A stretch of DNA of 41,259 bases. Source: Vibrio ruber DSM 16370. GTDB taxonomy: Bacteria; Pseudomonadota; Gammaproteobacteria; Enterobacterales; Vibrionaceae. The notes under the pieces were generated by a model. The model was not told where the DNA came from. It ran no database searches and was given only the letters and a program-made list of their open reading frames with translations. The translations under genes and the position numbers were made by a program. Shown in pieces: positions 1 through 9,769 of this stretch. Each line of letters begins with the position of its first letter. Within the stretch, counting starts at the first letter, position 1. The stretch spans positions 1 through 41,259 of the forward strand of contig NZ_FULE01000012.1 in assembly GCF_900163965.1 (NCBI RefSeq), written 5' to 3'.

Positions 1-1
1 A

Positions 2-127
2 GATACGGTAGGTAAAAATACGAGCAAGATACAAAATTACATCAAGCAGCAACTAGAGCAGGATAAAATGGGAGAGCAATTGTCGATCCCGTATTCAGGT
101 AGCCCGTTTACGGGCCGCAGGAACTAG
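2..127 (+). CDS. tnpA: IS200/IS605-family transposase TnpA, C-terminal fragment
   Basis: An open frame enters from the window edge and ends at TAG 125-127, giving 41 residues. It begins DTVGKNTSKIQNYIKQQLEQ and continues with an LSIPYSG-type tail. This resembles the C-terminus of IS200-like HUH/Y1 transposases, in which a V-D-T-V-G strand is followed by a helix that carries the fold's last segment. The catalytic tyrosine and HUH motif would lie upstream, outside the window. Nothing suggests it is broken, but its integrity cannot be judged. The call is by recognition of the tail only. Confidence 0.6.
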   Translation, partial: DTVGKNTSKIQNYIKQQLEQDKMGEQLSIPYSGSPFTGRRN

Positions 128-190
128 TCATATGCAAATGTCAGATCACTACGCGCCTGCTAGGGCGCTGCTAGTAGGAGAGCCTTATAG

Positions 191-1360
<1,170 letters not shown>

Positions 1361-1401
1361 TCTGATCGCAAAATGATAGATAAAGAAAGAGACTATGCTT
1401 T

Positions 1402-3987
1402 ATGAACGTCAGACCAAGCCCTATCAGACAGAAACAGAAGATAGCGACCTATTTTACCCGGGCGATCACCATTATCATTGCCATCCTGACATTTAGTGTT
1501 CTGTTTCAAAATTATCAGATCAGTAGTCAGCTGATCGCTCAGGAAGTGCAACGAACGGCAAATCAGACCTCAGGGTTAGTTCAAGGCATGGTCAACTTCC
1601 GTCTTTCTTTGCTCAAAATTCATCAAGATGGTAGTGCGACCAATGCTGATTTATTACATGCGGTAAGTTCCGGCAAGTCGCAGTATATCGATCAATATTT
1701 TCGTGCCGTTGACCAGCTTGACCCGGATAATACCCCGGATGTCCGCTTTATTGCCGGATTGAATCATATGCTGTGGGATGATGGTAATGCGCAGTTTTAT
1801 GGCATTGTGCCGAATGAATTGGAGTCTGTTTCACATCGCATGGTTGTCAATAATGCGTGGATGCTGGTGAAAATCCCATCTTTGCTGGAAACGGTTTATG
1901 CTTTGGCCAGAAGAACCCCGCTAGTGAGTAATCAATCCGGTGAGCTGATTGGTTACTTTTACGTGATGTTTGTGATTAATAATAATTACAATCTTATCGA
2001 ACAGATTCGCACTCGCAGTAATTCGCAAAATTTGATTCTGGCGATCGGTTCAAACGTGTTGTCGACGACTCTCAACGGAGAAGAGTCATATTCAGAGCAG
2101 GATGTGCTCGCTTCCCAACAAAATTCTGATCGACTGGCGTCTTATACGGTCAATACCACCGAACTGAATGTTGATGAAAATCCGACGCAACTGATGATTT
2201 ATGCGGTTCAGGATAACCAGAATGTCGTCAAACTGAAGCGTAATTTTTATTACGGTGTGGTGTTTATTCTTGTGGCGACAACATTGTTCTCTTTTATCTT
2301 ATGGCGTTGGTTGCACAATAGAATTCGTGCGGAGATTGAAAAACTGGTGCAGTTTAGCCGCTCTATTGTTGATCGTGGAGCTGAGCATGTTTTTCATGGT
2401 TCAAAGATCGAGGAGTTTGATCTGTTCGGGCGGGCACTTGAGCATACCTTTAAGCGCTTATCCGAACAAGAAAAGCAATTTGAGAATTTGTTTAATTTCT
2501 CGATTGCACCAACCATTTTATGGGGGGCCGACGGGCGTTTACTACGGATGAACCCCGCAGCGGTAAAACAGTTTTCAAAGGATAGTCAGGTCGCTACTTT
2601 TTATGAGCTGAAAGAACGATTAATCCCTAGTATTAAAAAGGCGTCGAACGGAGAAACACTGAATGAAGTTGCGACTGAGTTCGACAGTCAAATATTCCGC
2701 TGGACGATTTCCCCGATTGTGACGGAAGGCCGTGTCGAGTCAGTCCTGACTCAAGGGCAGGATGTCACCACCATTGCCGAAGCTGAGAAACAAAGTCACT
2801 TGGCCCGGAGTGAAGCAGAGAGAGCCGCTGGTGCCAGAGCTGATTTTCTGGCTCGGATGAGCCATGAAGTCAGAACACCTTTAAACGGGATTTTGGGGGT
2901 GTCACAGTTATTAAAAGAGAGTGTGACGGATGAAAAGCAGCTTGAACAGGTTGGGGTTCTCAGCTTATGTAGCGAACATCTGCTTGCTGTTTTGAATGAT
3001 ATTCTGGACTTCTCCAAGATCGAACAGAATAAATTCAAACTCAATCCGGTTCATTTCCACTTGATTGAAACGGTTCGGGTCATTGAACGGATTTATCAGC
3101 CATTGTGTCAGGAAAAGGAACTTGGGCTGGATGTCATGACCAATATTCAGGAAGATACCATCGTGGTTATTGATCAAATCCGTCTCAATCAAATTATCTT
3201 CAATTTACTGAATAACGCGATTAAATTTACCCGTGAAGGGGAGATTTGTGTTCTGATCAATTTAAACCATTCTGAAAATGGTGCGATGTTCCATGTCTCC
3301 ATTTCTGATACCGGTATTGGTATCGGGCATGATGATCTTACGTTGATCTTTGAACCTTTTATTCAGGGGGGAACGACCTCAAGCCGTGAGTTTGGTGGCA
3401 GTGGTTTAGGATTATCGATTGTGAAAAATCTGGTGGAGCTCATGGGGGGCGTGGTGTCAGTTTCGTCTCAGGTCGGCAAAGGAAGCTGCTTCGAGTTCAC
3501 GATTCCGATTGAAGTTGAGCAATACCGTGCCAGACACGTAAAAGAAACAATTGAGCAGGAGCCGTCAGGCCAGTTGTTTGAACAATCTCCGCATGTTTTG
3601 TTAGTCGAAGATAACAAAACCAATGCGTATATCGCGAAGGCATTTTGTGACCGTTTCGGATTGCGGGTGACATGGGTTGAGGATGGAACGGTTGCGGTTG
3701 AAACGCTGAAAAAAATGGGCTTTGATTTAATTTTAATGGATAACCAGTTGCCGGGCATGGATGGTGTGGAAGTGACGGACTTTGTTAAACATCAGCTCAG
3801 ACTAGACACGCCAATTTATGCATGTACTGCTGATGATACTGAAAAAACGAAGAATGATTTCTTACATGCAGGGGCAGAATACATACTGGTCAAACCGATT
3901 CGGGAAGAAAATTTACATCAAGCGCTGGTTCATTTCAGAGATCATTATTGGGAACCAGTGACGTCGAGTGTCATTCAGTCTCATTAG
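1402..3987 (+). CDS. luxQ: LuxQ, AI-2 hybrid sensor histidine kinase/phosphatase
   Basis: Inner-membrane hybrid kinase of the AI-2 quorum-sensing phosphorelay; with LuxP it feeds phosphate to LuxU and LuxO. The 861-residue length matches the family. Order seen: transmembrane helix at about 20-38; periplasmic tandem-PAS region to about 280; second helix (VVFILVATTLFSFILWRW); PAS-like region from about 355; dimerisation/phosphoacceptor box MSHEVRTPLNG with H488; ATPase N box (LNQIIFNLLNNAIKF), G1 (DTGIGIG) and G2 (GGSGLGLSIV); receiver domain with phosphoacceptor D780 in LILMDNQLPG and the conserved lysine in LVKPI. It is co-transcribed with luxP. LuxU/LuxO are not in the window. No frameshift or loss of a catalytic residue was seen. 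Confidence 0.96.
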   Translation: MNVRPSPIRQKQKIATYFTRAITIIIAILTFSVLFQNYQISSQLIAQEVQRTANQTSGLVQGMVNFRLSLLKIHQDGSATNADLLHAVSSGKSQYIDQYFRAVDQLDPDNTPDVRFIAGLNHMLWDDGNAQFYGIVPNELESVSHRMVVNNAWMLVKIPSLLETVYALARRTPLVSNQSGELIGYFYVMFVINNNYNLIEQIRTRSNSQNLILAIGSNVLSTTLNGEESYSEQDVLASQQNSDRLASYTVNTTELNVDENPTQLMIYAVQDNQNVVKLKRNFYYGVVFILVATTLFSFILWRWLHNRIRAEIEKLVQFSRSIVDRGAEHVFHGSKIEEFDLFGRALEHTFKRLSEQEKQFENLFNFSIAPTILWGADGRLLRMNPAAVKQFSKDSQVATFYELKERLIPSIKKASNGETLNEVATEFDSQIFRWTISPIVTEGRVESVLTQGQDVTTIAEAEKQSHLARSEAERAAGARADFLARMSHEVRTPLNGILGVSQLLKESVTDEKQLEQVGVLSLCSEHLLAVLNDILDFSKIEQNKFKLNPVHFHLIETVRVIERIYQPLCQEKELGLDVMTNIQEDTIVVIDQIRLNQIIFNLLNNAIKFTREGEICVLINLNHSENGAMFHVSISDTGIGIGHDDLTLIFEPFIQGGTTSSREFGGSGLGLSIVKNLVELMGGVVSVSSQVGKGSCFEFTIPIEVEQYRARHVKETIEQEPSGQLFEQSPHVLLVEDNKTNAYIAKAFCDRFGLRVTWVEDGTVAVETLKKMGFDLILMDNQLPGMDGVEVTDFVKHQLRLDTPIYACTADDTEKTKNDFLHAGAEYILVKPIREENLHQALVHFRDHYWEPVTSSVIQSH

Positions 3988-4040
3988 TGAATTCATCAGC
4001 TGAGGGGGCAGGGAGCAATGATTTGATGGTGGACATCGTT

Positions 4041-4065
4041 GACCGGTTTCCAGAGAAAACCGGTC
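4041..4065. terminator. Perfect 9-bp hairpin between convergent luxQ and the beta-barrel gene
   Basis: GACCGGTTT (4041-4049) pairs with AAACCGGTC (4057-4065) around a 7-nt loop. It lies in the convergent gap between luxQ and the next gene. No U-run follows on either strand, so it is a weak intrinsic terminator or an mRNA 3' end stabiliser at best. Confidence 0.4.
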
Positions 4066-4075
4066 ACAAAGGTGA

Positions 4076-4603
4076 TTAATATTCGTAGCGGACACCGAGG
4101 ACGGTTCGTGGCCCCCAAAGTCCGTTATTATCAAATCCCATATTTAAAGAGAGTTGATCGGTTGAGTGGAAACGGGCACCGAAACTGACGACAGAATGTT
4201 CATCCAGTTTTCCCAGTTTGCCATAAACTTCTAACTGTTCACCAATCCACAGCCGGGCACCGATATTGATTTCTCCCAAGGTATCAGATTCACCACCTTC
4301 ATCCCGGGGACGTTTGATTTGATGTAACAGCATCGCACCGAATACATCAGCAAATTGGGTCACCGGACCATTAAAGCCAATCCCGGCAGCCAGATCCCAA
4401 TCGTTATCCATTTGGGTGTCGGCATGACCGAGCACATGAAAATTGTCCACCACACTCATACTGAATTCTGACCCGATAGATTCAGGCCCGCCGCTGACCC
4501 GGACTTCAAGATAATTGTAATTAAAGTTTGCGGCATGGGCTGACAGCGGTGCAAAGATAAAAGCGAGGCCCGTAATGGTGAGACTGAAAGCCTGTTTTAG
4601 CAT
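4076..4603 (-). CDS. Small outer-membrane beta-barrel protein, function unknown
   Basis: A 175-residue protein with a cleavable signal peptide (MLKQAFSLTITGLAFIFAPLSAHA-AN) and an alternating polar/hydrophobic pattern throughout, ending in an aromatic residue (VLGVRYEY). This is the signature of small, roughly 8-stranded outer-membrane barrels. It has repeated short strands such as LEVRVSGG, INIGARLWI and LEVYGKLG. I do not recognise a named family; it resembles Vibrio hypothetical proteins with an OmpA/OmpW-like or YfaZ-like fold. The ribosome site AGGAC stands about 6 nt before the ATG. It converges on luxQ and diverges from cobQ. The localisation is inferred; no function can be given. Confidence 0.7.
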   Translation of the reverse strand: MLKQAFSLTITGLAFIFAPLSAHAANFNYNYLEVRVSGGPESIGSEFSMSVVDNFHVLGHADTQMDNDWDLAAGIGFNGPVTQFADVFGAMLLHQIKRPRDEGGESDTLGEINIGARLWIGEQLEVYGKLGKLDEHSVVSFGARFHSTDQLSLNMGFDNNGLWGPRTVLGVRYEY

Positions 4604-4608
4604 AAAAC

Positions 4609-4680
4609 GTCCTATCGGTTTGATTCCCTTTATATAGAGAGAAGTATAATATATTGATTTTTAATTTAAACGATTAGGAC
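4609..4680. promoter_or_regulatory. Imperfect inverted repeat spanning a divergent promoter region
   Basis: GTCCTATCGGTTT (4609-4621) and AAACGATTAGGAC (4668-4680) are imperfect inverted copies about 47 bp apart. They enclose an AT-rich stretch with a TATAAT (4645-4650) between the beta-barrel gene and cobQ. This could be an operator pair. The left arm also supplies the ribosome site of the beta-barrel gene, so the symmetry may be accidental. Confidence 0.25.
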
Positions 4681-4779
4681 AGATATTCAAGTGTTACCTA
4701 TCAGCTAGTTATGATTCTTTGAGTGAATCCCAAAATTCTGATGGTGACAGTTGTTTATTTCCGATGGAGCCGCTCGATA

Positions 4780-6255
4780 ATGAAATCTTCGTTGAATGCC
4801 CTGATGGTGCAGGGAACAACCTCCGATGCAGGAAAAAGTGTCCTTGTTGCCGGGCTGTGCCGGGTACTTTACCGTCGGGGTGTCCGGGTTGCGCCTTTTA
4901 AACCTCAGAATATGGCATTGAATAGCGCTGTGACATCTGACGGAGGAGAAATCGGGCGTGCTCAGGCGGTTCAGGCATTCGCTGCCGGGATTGAACCCTC
5001 AGTGCATATGAACCCTGTTTTGCTCAAACCCAATTCCGATACCGGTGCACAGATTATTCTGCAGGGCAAAGCGATCACCAATATGGAAGCGGATTGTTAC
5101 CATGATTATAAGAAAACTGCGCTGCATGTAGTGATGGATTCCTTTCAGCATCTCAGTGAAACGTATGACAGTATCATGATTGAAGGGGCGGGCAGTCCGG
5201 CCGAAATTAACCTGCGTGAAAATGATATTGCCAATATGGGTTTCGCGGAATCGGCGGATGTGCCGGTGATTATTGTGGCAGATATTGATCGTGGTGGTGT
5301 TTTTGCACATTTGTATGGCACGCTGGCGTTACTTTCCGAGTCTGAACAGGCGCGAGTTATTGGTTTTGTGATCAATCGGTTTCGCGGGGATATTCGCCTG
5401 CTTCAGTCAGGGCTTGACTGGCTGGAGCAGAAAACCGGTAAGCCGGTGATCGGTGTATTGCCTTATTTACATGGATTGGATATTGAAGCTGAAGATGCAA
5501 TTGTGGCGACCGAAGTCCGTGAAGGAGATGAGAAGCTGAAAGTGGTGGTACCGGTGCTCTCTCGTATCAGTAACCATACCGATTTCGATGCCTTGCGCCA
5601 CCACCCGGAAATTTCATTTCGTTATATCAGAAAAGGAGAAAGACTCCGCCATGCTGATCTGATTATCCTGCCCGGTAGCAAATCAACCCGTGCTGATCTT
5701 GCGTTTTTAAGAGCACAGGGGTGGGATAAAGATATCATGCAGCATCTGCGTTATGGGGGTAAAGTCATCGGTATCTGTGGCGGATATCAAATGCTTGGTC
5801 AGACGATTCGTGATCCGCTCGGTATCGAAGGAGAGCCGGGTGTCAGTCAGGGATTGGGGATACTGGATATCGATACCGAATTGATGGCACAAAAATATCT
5901 GACCAATGTGCAAGGATCACTCTGTTTCGACGGCAATAATATACCAGTCAAAGGGTACGAAATTCACGCCGGGTATTCACATCGACGGGATGGCAGTCGT
6001 GATCAAGCAATTATCCGGTTACAGGATGGCCGGGAAGATGGTTTGATGGATGATGCTAATCAGGTATTCGGAACTTACCTGCATGGAATTTTTGACCAAA
6101 CAGAAGTCATGCAATGTTTATGTCAATGGGCGGGGAGCGGAGAGCTTCAAACGCTTGATCATGTCCGGTTGAAAGAGGATGCCCTGAATCGGGTCGCTGA
6201 TGCGATTGAAGCACATCTTGATTTAGCATTGCTGTGGCCGGAACTACCGAAATAA
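4780..6255 (+). CDS. cobQ: Cobyric acid synthase (CobQ/CbiP)
   Basis: Glutamine-dependent amidation of side-chain carboxylates b, d, e and g of adenosylcobyrinic acid a,c-diamide in cobalamin synthesis; cytoplasmic. The N-terminal dethiobiotin-synthetase-like ATPase domain begins [16 protein letters not shown] (P-loop variant), with the [10 protein letters not shown] motif. The C-terminal class I glutamine amidotransferase domain has nucleophile C333 in [12 protein letters not shown] and the catalytic-histidine motif GTYLHGIFD. Starting at ATG 4780 gives 491 residues and the usual short N-terminus before the P-loop, with GGAG 11 nt upstream. An in-frame extension from 4723 adds 19 residues that look non-homologous. 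No other cob genes and no cobalamin riboswitch were seen, so it is isolated here. Confidence 0.93.
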   Translation: MKSSLNALMVQGTTSDAGKSVLVAGLCRVLYRRGVRVAPFKPQNMALNSAVTSDGGEIGRAQAVQAFAAGIEPSVHMNPVLLKPNSDTGAQIILQGKAITNMEADCYHDYKKTALHVVMDSFQHLSETYDSIMIEGAGSPAEINLRENDIANMGFAESADVPVIIVADIDRGGVFAHLYGTLALLSESEQARVIGFVINRFRGDIRLLQSGLDWLEQKTGKPVIGVLPYLHGLDIEAEDAIVATEVREGDEKLKVVVPVLSRISNHTDFDALRHHPEISFRYIRKGERLRHADLIILPGSKSTRADLAFLRAQGWDKDIMQHLRYGGKVIGICGGYQMLGQTIRDPLGIEGEPGVSQGLGILDIDTELMAQKYLTNVQGSLCFDGNNIPVKGYEIHAGYSHRRDGSRDQAIIRLQDGREDGLMDDANQVFGTYLHGIFDQTEVMQCLCQWAGSGELQTLDHVRLKEDALNRVADAIEAHLDLALLWPELPK

Positions 6256-6263
6256 GCGATTTT

Positions 6264-6281
6264 ATAGCGGATGACCGCTAT
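6264..6281. terminator. Hairpin between convergent cobQ and the rod-like small gene
   Basis: ATAGCGG (6264-6270) and CCGCTAT (6275-6281) form a 7-bp stem with a 4-nt ATGA loop in the 42-bp convergent gap. There is no T-run after it on the plus strand, so termination strength is uncertain. Confidence 0.35.
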
Positions 6282-6297
6282 CCGATCAGTACCACTA

Positions 6298-6624
6298 TCA
6301 GACTTGAATATCGAGTAAAGAGCCAATCATGTCCTGCTCACGCTGAATGACGTTGGCACCGGCACGGTTATATTGTGTTGCCTGATTAAGTTTTATTAAG
6401 GCGTCAACTTGGGTTTGATCCGGTTCTTTGTCGGCTGTTTCTTTCTGTTGGCGAATAGTATTTTGCTGGGGAGCGAGTGCAGAATCGACCGCGCGTGGTT
6501 CTTGTTGCATCTGTTCATCATTACGATATTGCGCAGCACGGTTTATATCACGACTTGCCTCATTGGTCATTTGAGTCGCGTTATTGAGCATTTGATAACC
6601 GGACTGAAGTGCAGATACAGACAT
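6298..6624 (-). CDS. Small Vibrio protein with a flagellar rod/hook-like C-terminal tail
   Basis: 108 residues from the ATG at 6624, chosen because AAGGGAG stands about 7 nt upstream; an upstream ATG at 6717 has no such site. The N-terminus (MSVSALQSGYQML) and C-terminus (NRAGANVIQREQDMIGSLLD) resemble the two terminal helices that flagellar rod and hook proteins use to coil together; the centre is Q/E-rich and low in complexity. It may be a conserved Vibrio protein related to the flagellar basal-body rod C-terminal domain. The downstream neighbour in the same orientation (6731-6943) is probably its operon partner. No other flagellar gene is nearby, so a flagellar role is inference only. Confidence 0.6.
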   Translation of the reverse strand: MSVSALQSGYQMLNNATQMTNEASRDINRAAQYRNDEQMQQEPRAVDSALAPQQNTIRQQKETADKEPDQTQVDALIKLNQATQYNRAGANVIQREQDMIGSLLDIQV

Positions 6625-6730
6625 AAAATCTCCCTTGGTCATGTTCATATTATAGCCAAAATATGACTCAGGTACATTTTTTTCTTGAATACTGTAAGTG
6701 TAAGTCGGCTGACGCATGACGGCCGATGCC

Positions 6731-6943
6731 TTAGAACAGACTCGAGAGCACTTCCAACTCTTCGTGAGTCAGAAGCGGCGAACGTTCTGAAGATAAGTTT
6801 GCATCGATTTCGCTCTGAAGACTTCGCAACTGAGCTGGAGTCAACTGTTTGAGTTGCGCTTTCAATGATTCAAACTGGTAGCTTGATAAGCTAGGCTCGG
6901 ATACCGAGAAATAATGGTGACTATGACTGAGTTGTGTCTGCAT
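6731..6943 (-). CDS. Small conserved-looking Vibrio protein, unknown function
   Basis: 70 residues from the ATG at 6943, with ACGGAGT about 6 nt upstream; a second in-frame ATG at 6967 lacks a site. The sequence has a His/Ser-rich start (MQTQLSHSHHYF) and then an amphipathic region (LKAQLKQLTPAQLRSLQSEI) ending LLTHEELEVLSSLF. The L-T-x-x-Q-L / L-T-x-E-E-L repeats suggest a short helical hairpin. There is no signal peptide or membrane segment. It precedes the rod-like gene by 106 bp in the same direction. The function is not recognisable. Confidence 0.5.
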   Translation of the reverse strand: MQTQLSHSHHYFSVSEPSLSSYQFESLKAQLKQLTPAQLRSLQSEIDANLSSERSPLLTHEELEVLSSLF

Positions 6944-7021
6944 CGTTATACTCCGTTTCTCCATCACTGATTAAGTCAGGCCACGATGTTCTGATTTTGT
7001 ATGTTTATTGTTCGGTTCAGT

Positions 7022-7039
7022 CTTAGAGTCTAAGTTTTT
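7022..7039 (+). terminator. Short hairpin with T5 tail in the 6944-7232 gap
   Basis: CTTAG/CTAAG (7022-7026, 7030-7034) with a 3-nt loop and five T at 7035-7039. It is small, and no plus-strand gene precedes it, so it may be chance. The rest of 6944-7232 shows an AT-rich promoter-like stretch and a CAAAAAC/GTTTTTG inverted repeat (7090-7107). Confidence 0.2.
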
Positions 7040-7232
7040 CGATAAATGCTTTTGTCCGTAAAATGTCAGATAAAAGCAAGAATGCTGCACAAAAACGTTT
7101 GTTTTTGCAACGAAGTGTCAATTTAAGCCCGTTTGATAAGCATGAATTATGTAAACCGAATTTGAACTATGGTTTTTCTATGGGTGGCGGTTAGGACTCG
7201 TGCAGGCTGAGGGGAAGGCGTCGGAGGCCACC

Positions 7233-9398
7233 TCAGTGTGATTCCTGTCCGACCCGGGCTGCCAGTTTGTCTGCCAGTGCATGTAATTCGGGGAGAATCC
7301 GGTGAATCAGATGCAGTTGTTGCAACACTAAACGGACTGAACCTTTGTCTTCTTCATGCCATTCTGCCAGTTGCTTTTCTAATCCTGTATCTTCAATCTG
7401 GCTGATATCACAGCTGTTTTGGTGATGTTCCAGTTGCTCATGGAGTTGTTGCAGGTGTTGGTGAATGACGCGGTGGCCATTCAGAATCAGGTGGATAACC
7501 GATTCATCATCCAATTGTGTCCGGTGTGCTCCGATGGTTGAAATATAACTGAGCAGGGCATGATTTAAGGTTAAAAAGCGGAAGCTTTCTTCTTCTGCTT
7601 TTCTGTATTTCCCCGGTTCGGACAGCATGTTATTGATTGCGGTGGTGAGTGCTGCATCCTGATCATGTGCTTCTCTTCTGGCGACACGATAACTCAAGCT
7701 ATCTTTCTTGCCGATACGGTATTGCACCATCATTTGATCCAGATAGTTTTTATTACTTCGAATCGCTTCAGCCATGACACGGTGGAGCCTTTTAGCGTGC
7801 CAGTCCGGCAGAATGAAAGATACGGCGAATACAGCAAGGCCACACCCGATGAGTGTATCAAGCAAACGCGGTAGCACCACTGCATATCCGGCGCCCATTT
7901 GGTTAAAGCAAAAGAGAACTAAGACGGTGATAAATCCGGTTGCGTAGCCGTAATTATTATTCCGGAAGGCAAAAAACATCACACCGGAGATGACGATCAG
8001 TGTGACCTGGCTTGCCTGAGAGGGAAACAAGGTCAGCAGTAATACGCCGATAAATAATCCGGAAATCGTCCCGATAACACGGAGCGTAATTCTTTGTCGG
8101 GTCGAGGAGAAATTGGGCTGGCAGACAAACAGTGTTGTGAGAAGGATCCAGTATCCCAGTTCGAGGTCGAAACTCTGTAAAATAGCATAGCCGGTTGTGA
8201 ATGTGACGGACATCCGAATCGCATGACGAAACAGCAGTGAATCCCGGTTCATGTTACTCCAGACCCGTTGCCACATACTTCTCAGCCCATAAGGATTGGT
8301 ATCTGAAAGTTGGTTTTCATCAAACTGGTTACTTTCAGGATGGCCGATATGACATAACTGCTTTTCGATGGTGGACAGGTTGTTCAACAGATAATTGAGC
8401 TGGGCAAATAACGACTTCCACTCTGGGCGGGAATGGGCGTGTAAATACTGCATCGAGATGTGCAGTTCATCCAGTGCCAGAGCAGATGCGTTCGGGTGTT
8501 GATACTCACGGTTTTCTTTGATACTGGTTGCGATTTCCCGACATGCCTGAGCTTGCGTTTCTAACAGATGCCGGAAACGAAAAAGAATGTCACTGCGGCT
8601 AAAATGTTCCGCGAGTTCCTGATACCGATAGTGTGTTGAACTGATACGCTCATGAATATCTTGCGCGAGAAAGTAAGTGTTCAAAAAATGGTGACTGGTG
8701 GTATGAATCTGGCCTCTCTTGCTATAAGAAAGTAATGTTGCCTTACATTGGTTCAGCGCAGTGACAATCTGAGCATTGAAATTGGCTTCACGAATCCGAT
8801 AGGGTTGAATTTGCACTTGTGAGACCGGATGAAACAGTTCACTTTTCAGGGCGAAGTAGTCCGCCAGATTGAAAAAAACAGCGGCAAGATTTTCTTTGAC
8901 CGGACGATTAGGAAACAGAACCAGCCAGACAATTGACAGCAGGTAATACCACAGTGCACCGGCAAGCAGTAACGTCGGTTGAAACCAGAATCCGGGGCTT
9001 TGGTGTTCGCCAATCATGGTATAGACAGCAATCAACAGTGAGCCAAATGCAATACTGGCATAGCGCGAGCTGATTGCGCCGAGCATAATGAAACCAAATG
9101 TGGAAAGGGCCAGACCGATCGCAAATAAGAGCGGGTGATGAAACAGGATTTCAATCGAAAATGTCGCGATCGCAAAACAGATCAGCGCCAGACTAATGGT
9201 TTTGAGCCTTCCGGTAAGACTATCATCTTGTTCTGTCAGTGCTGCTGCAATAATCCCCAGAATCAGCGGGGTAATCCAAGTTGATAGTTGATAATGCCAA
9301 GTCGGTAATACCACACCTAGCAGTGCAATTAGAATTAAGACAGAATAATGGAACGTTTTATTCGCCCAATAACCACGAATCTGACTGAGGAATTTCAC
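7233..9398 (-). CDS. yccS: YccS/YhfK-type FUSC family inner-membrane protein
   Basis: 721 residues, matching YccS length (about 720). Two clusters of hydrophobic helices (about residues 15-160 and 385-510) each precede a long cytosolic helical region (about 165-380 and 520-720). This is the duplicated layout of the YccS/YhfK family, related to fusaric-acid-resistance and aromatic acid efflux proteins (FUSC, PF13515-type). The substrate is unknown; transport is inferred. The start codon is GTG at 9398: an in-frame stop lies just upstream and no nearby ATG fits. A tiny 8-codon frame (9421-9395) ends in a TGA that overlaps this GTG, so translational coupling is possible. No partner genes are adjacent. 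Confidence 0.85.
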   Translation of the reverse strand: MKFLSQIRGYWANKTFHYSVLILIALLGVVLPTWHYQLSTWITPLILGIIAAALTEQDDSLTGRLKTISLALICFAIATFSIEILFHHPLLFAIGLALSTFGFIMLGAISSRYASIAFGSLLIAVYTMIGEHQSPGFWFQPTLLLAGALWYYLLSIVWLVLFPNRPVKENLAAVFFNLADYFALKSELFHPVSQVQIQPYRIREANFNAQIVTALNQCKATLLSYSKRGQIHTTSHHFLNTYFLAQDIHERISSTHYRYQELAEHFSRSDILFRFRHLLETQAQACREIATSIKENREYQHPNASALALDELHISMQYLHAHSRPEWKSLFAQLNYLLNNLSTIEKQLCHIGHPESNQFDENQLSDTNPYGLRSMWQRVWSNMNRDSLLFRHAIRMSVTFTTGYAILQSFDLELGYWILLTTLFVCQPNFSSTRQRITLRVIGTISGLFIGVLLLTLFPSQASQVTLIVISGVMFFAFRNNNYGYATGFITVLVLFCFNQMGAGYAVVLPRLLDTLIGCGLAVFAVSFILPDWHAKRLHRVMAEAIRSNKNYLDQMMVQYRIGKKDSLSYRVARREAHDQDAALTTAINNMLSEPGKYRKAEEESFRFLTLNHALLSYISTIGAHRTQLDDESVIHLILNGHRVIHQHLQQLHEQLEHHQNSCDISQIEDTGLEKQLAEWHEEDKGSVRLVLQQLHLIHRILPELHALADKLAARVGQESH

Positions 9399-9769
9399 AG
9401 GATTTCAACCATTTCATTCATGTTGCGTCACTATCGTGAATGATATCAGAACTGGACTGTAACGTATTGAACTTTTGTCTGTCTTTTCAGTAACCGACAT
9501 CAAAATATGGCGTAATTTCCAAGCGGGAAATGACAAGCTGTTGACGGAACAACCTGTCTGGTTGTGATATTTGTTATCGCTGGGAATGTCAGTTAAACAA
9601 TGATGTTGCTATGATGCCCCAGAAGCGTTGAGATAAATGACTATTTTATATATAAATAGACCCTCGTTACCTTTGGGCAGGATTTCGACTGCACGGAGGA
9701 CATACTTCAGATATTCTTACGCGTGTAACTGAATTTATACGTTGAACCCCAAGTCAATGAGCATAACTG
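9399..9769. other. 371-bp divergent intergenic region between yccS and helD
   Basis: Holds an inverted repeat TCATTCA/TGAATGA (9414-9420, 9437-9443) near the yccS start and an extended -10-like TGCTATGAT (-10 hexamer 9610-9615) that would give helD a leader of about 150 nt. A short GCAG/CTGC hairpin lies near 9680-9700. No open reading frame of note, no T-run terminator and no recognised riboswitch were seen. Confidence 0.4.

Noticed and set aside
4604..4779. Cobalamin riboswitch before cobQ
   Set aside because: No B12-box sequence (GCCACTG) and the gap is too short for the aptamer.
4719..4901. Cysteine-rich 60-codon frame overlapping the cobQ start
   Set aside because: Lies in another frame over the conserved cobQ P-loop region; its cysteines come from the cobQ codons.
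9660..9769. Possible tmRNA or tRNA fragment in the helD leader (TTCGACTGC near a GCAG/CTGC stem)
   Set aside because: No acceptor stem, no CCA and no other conserved arms; the resemblance is limited to a few bases.
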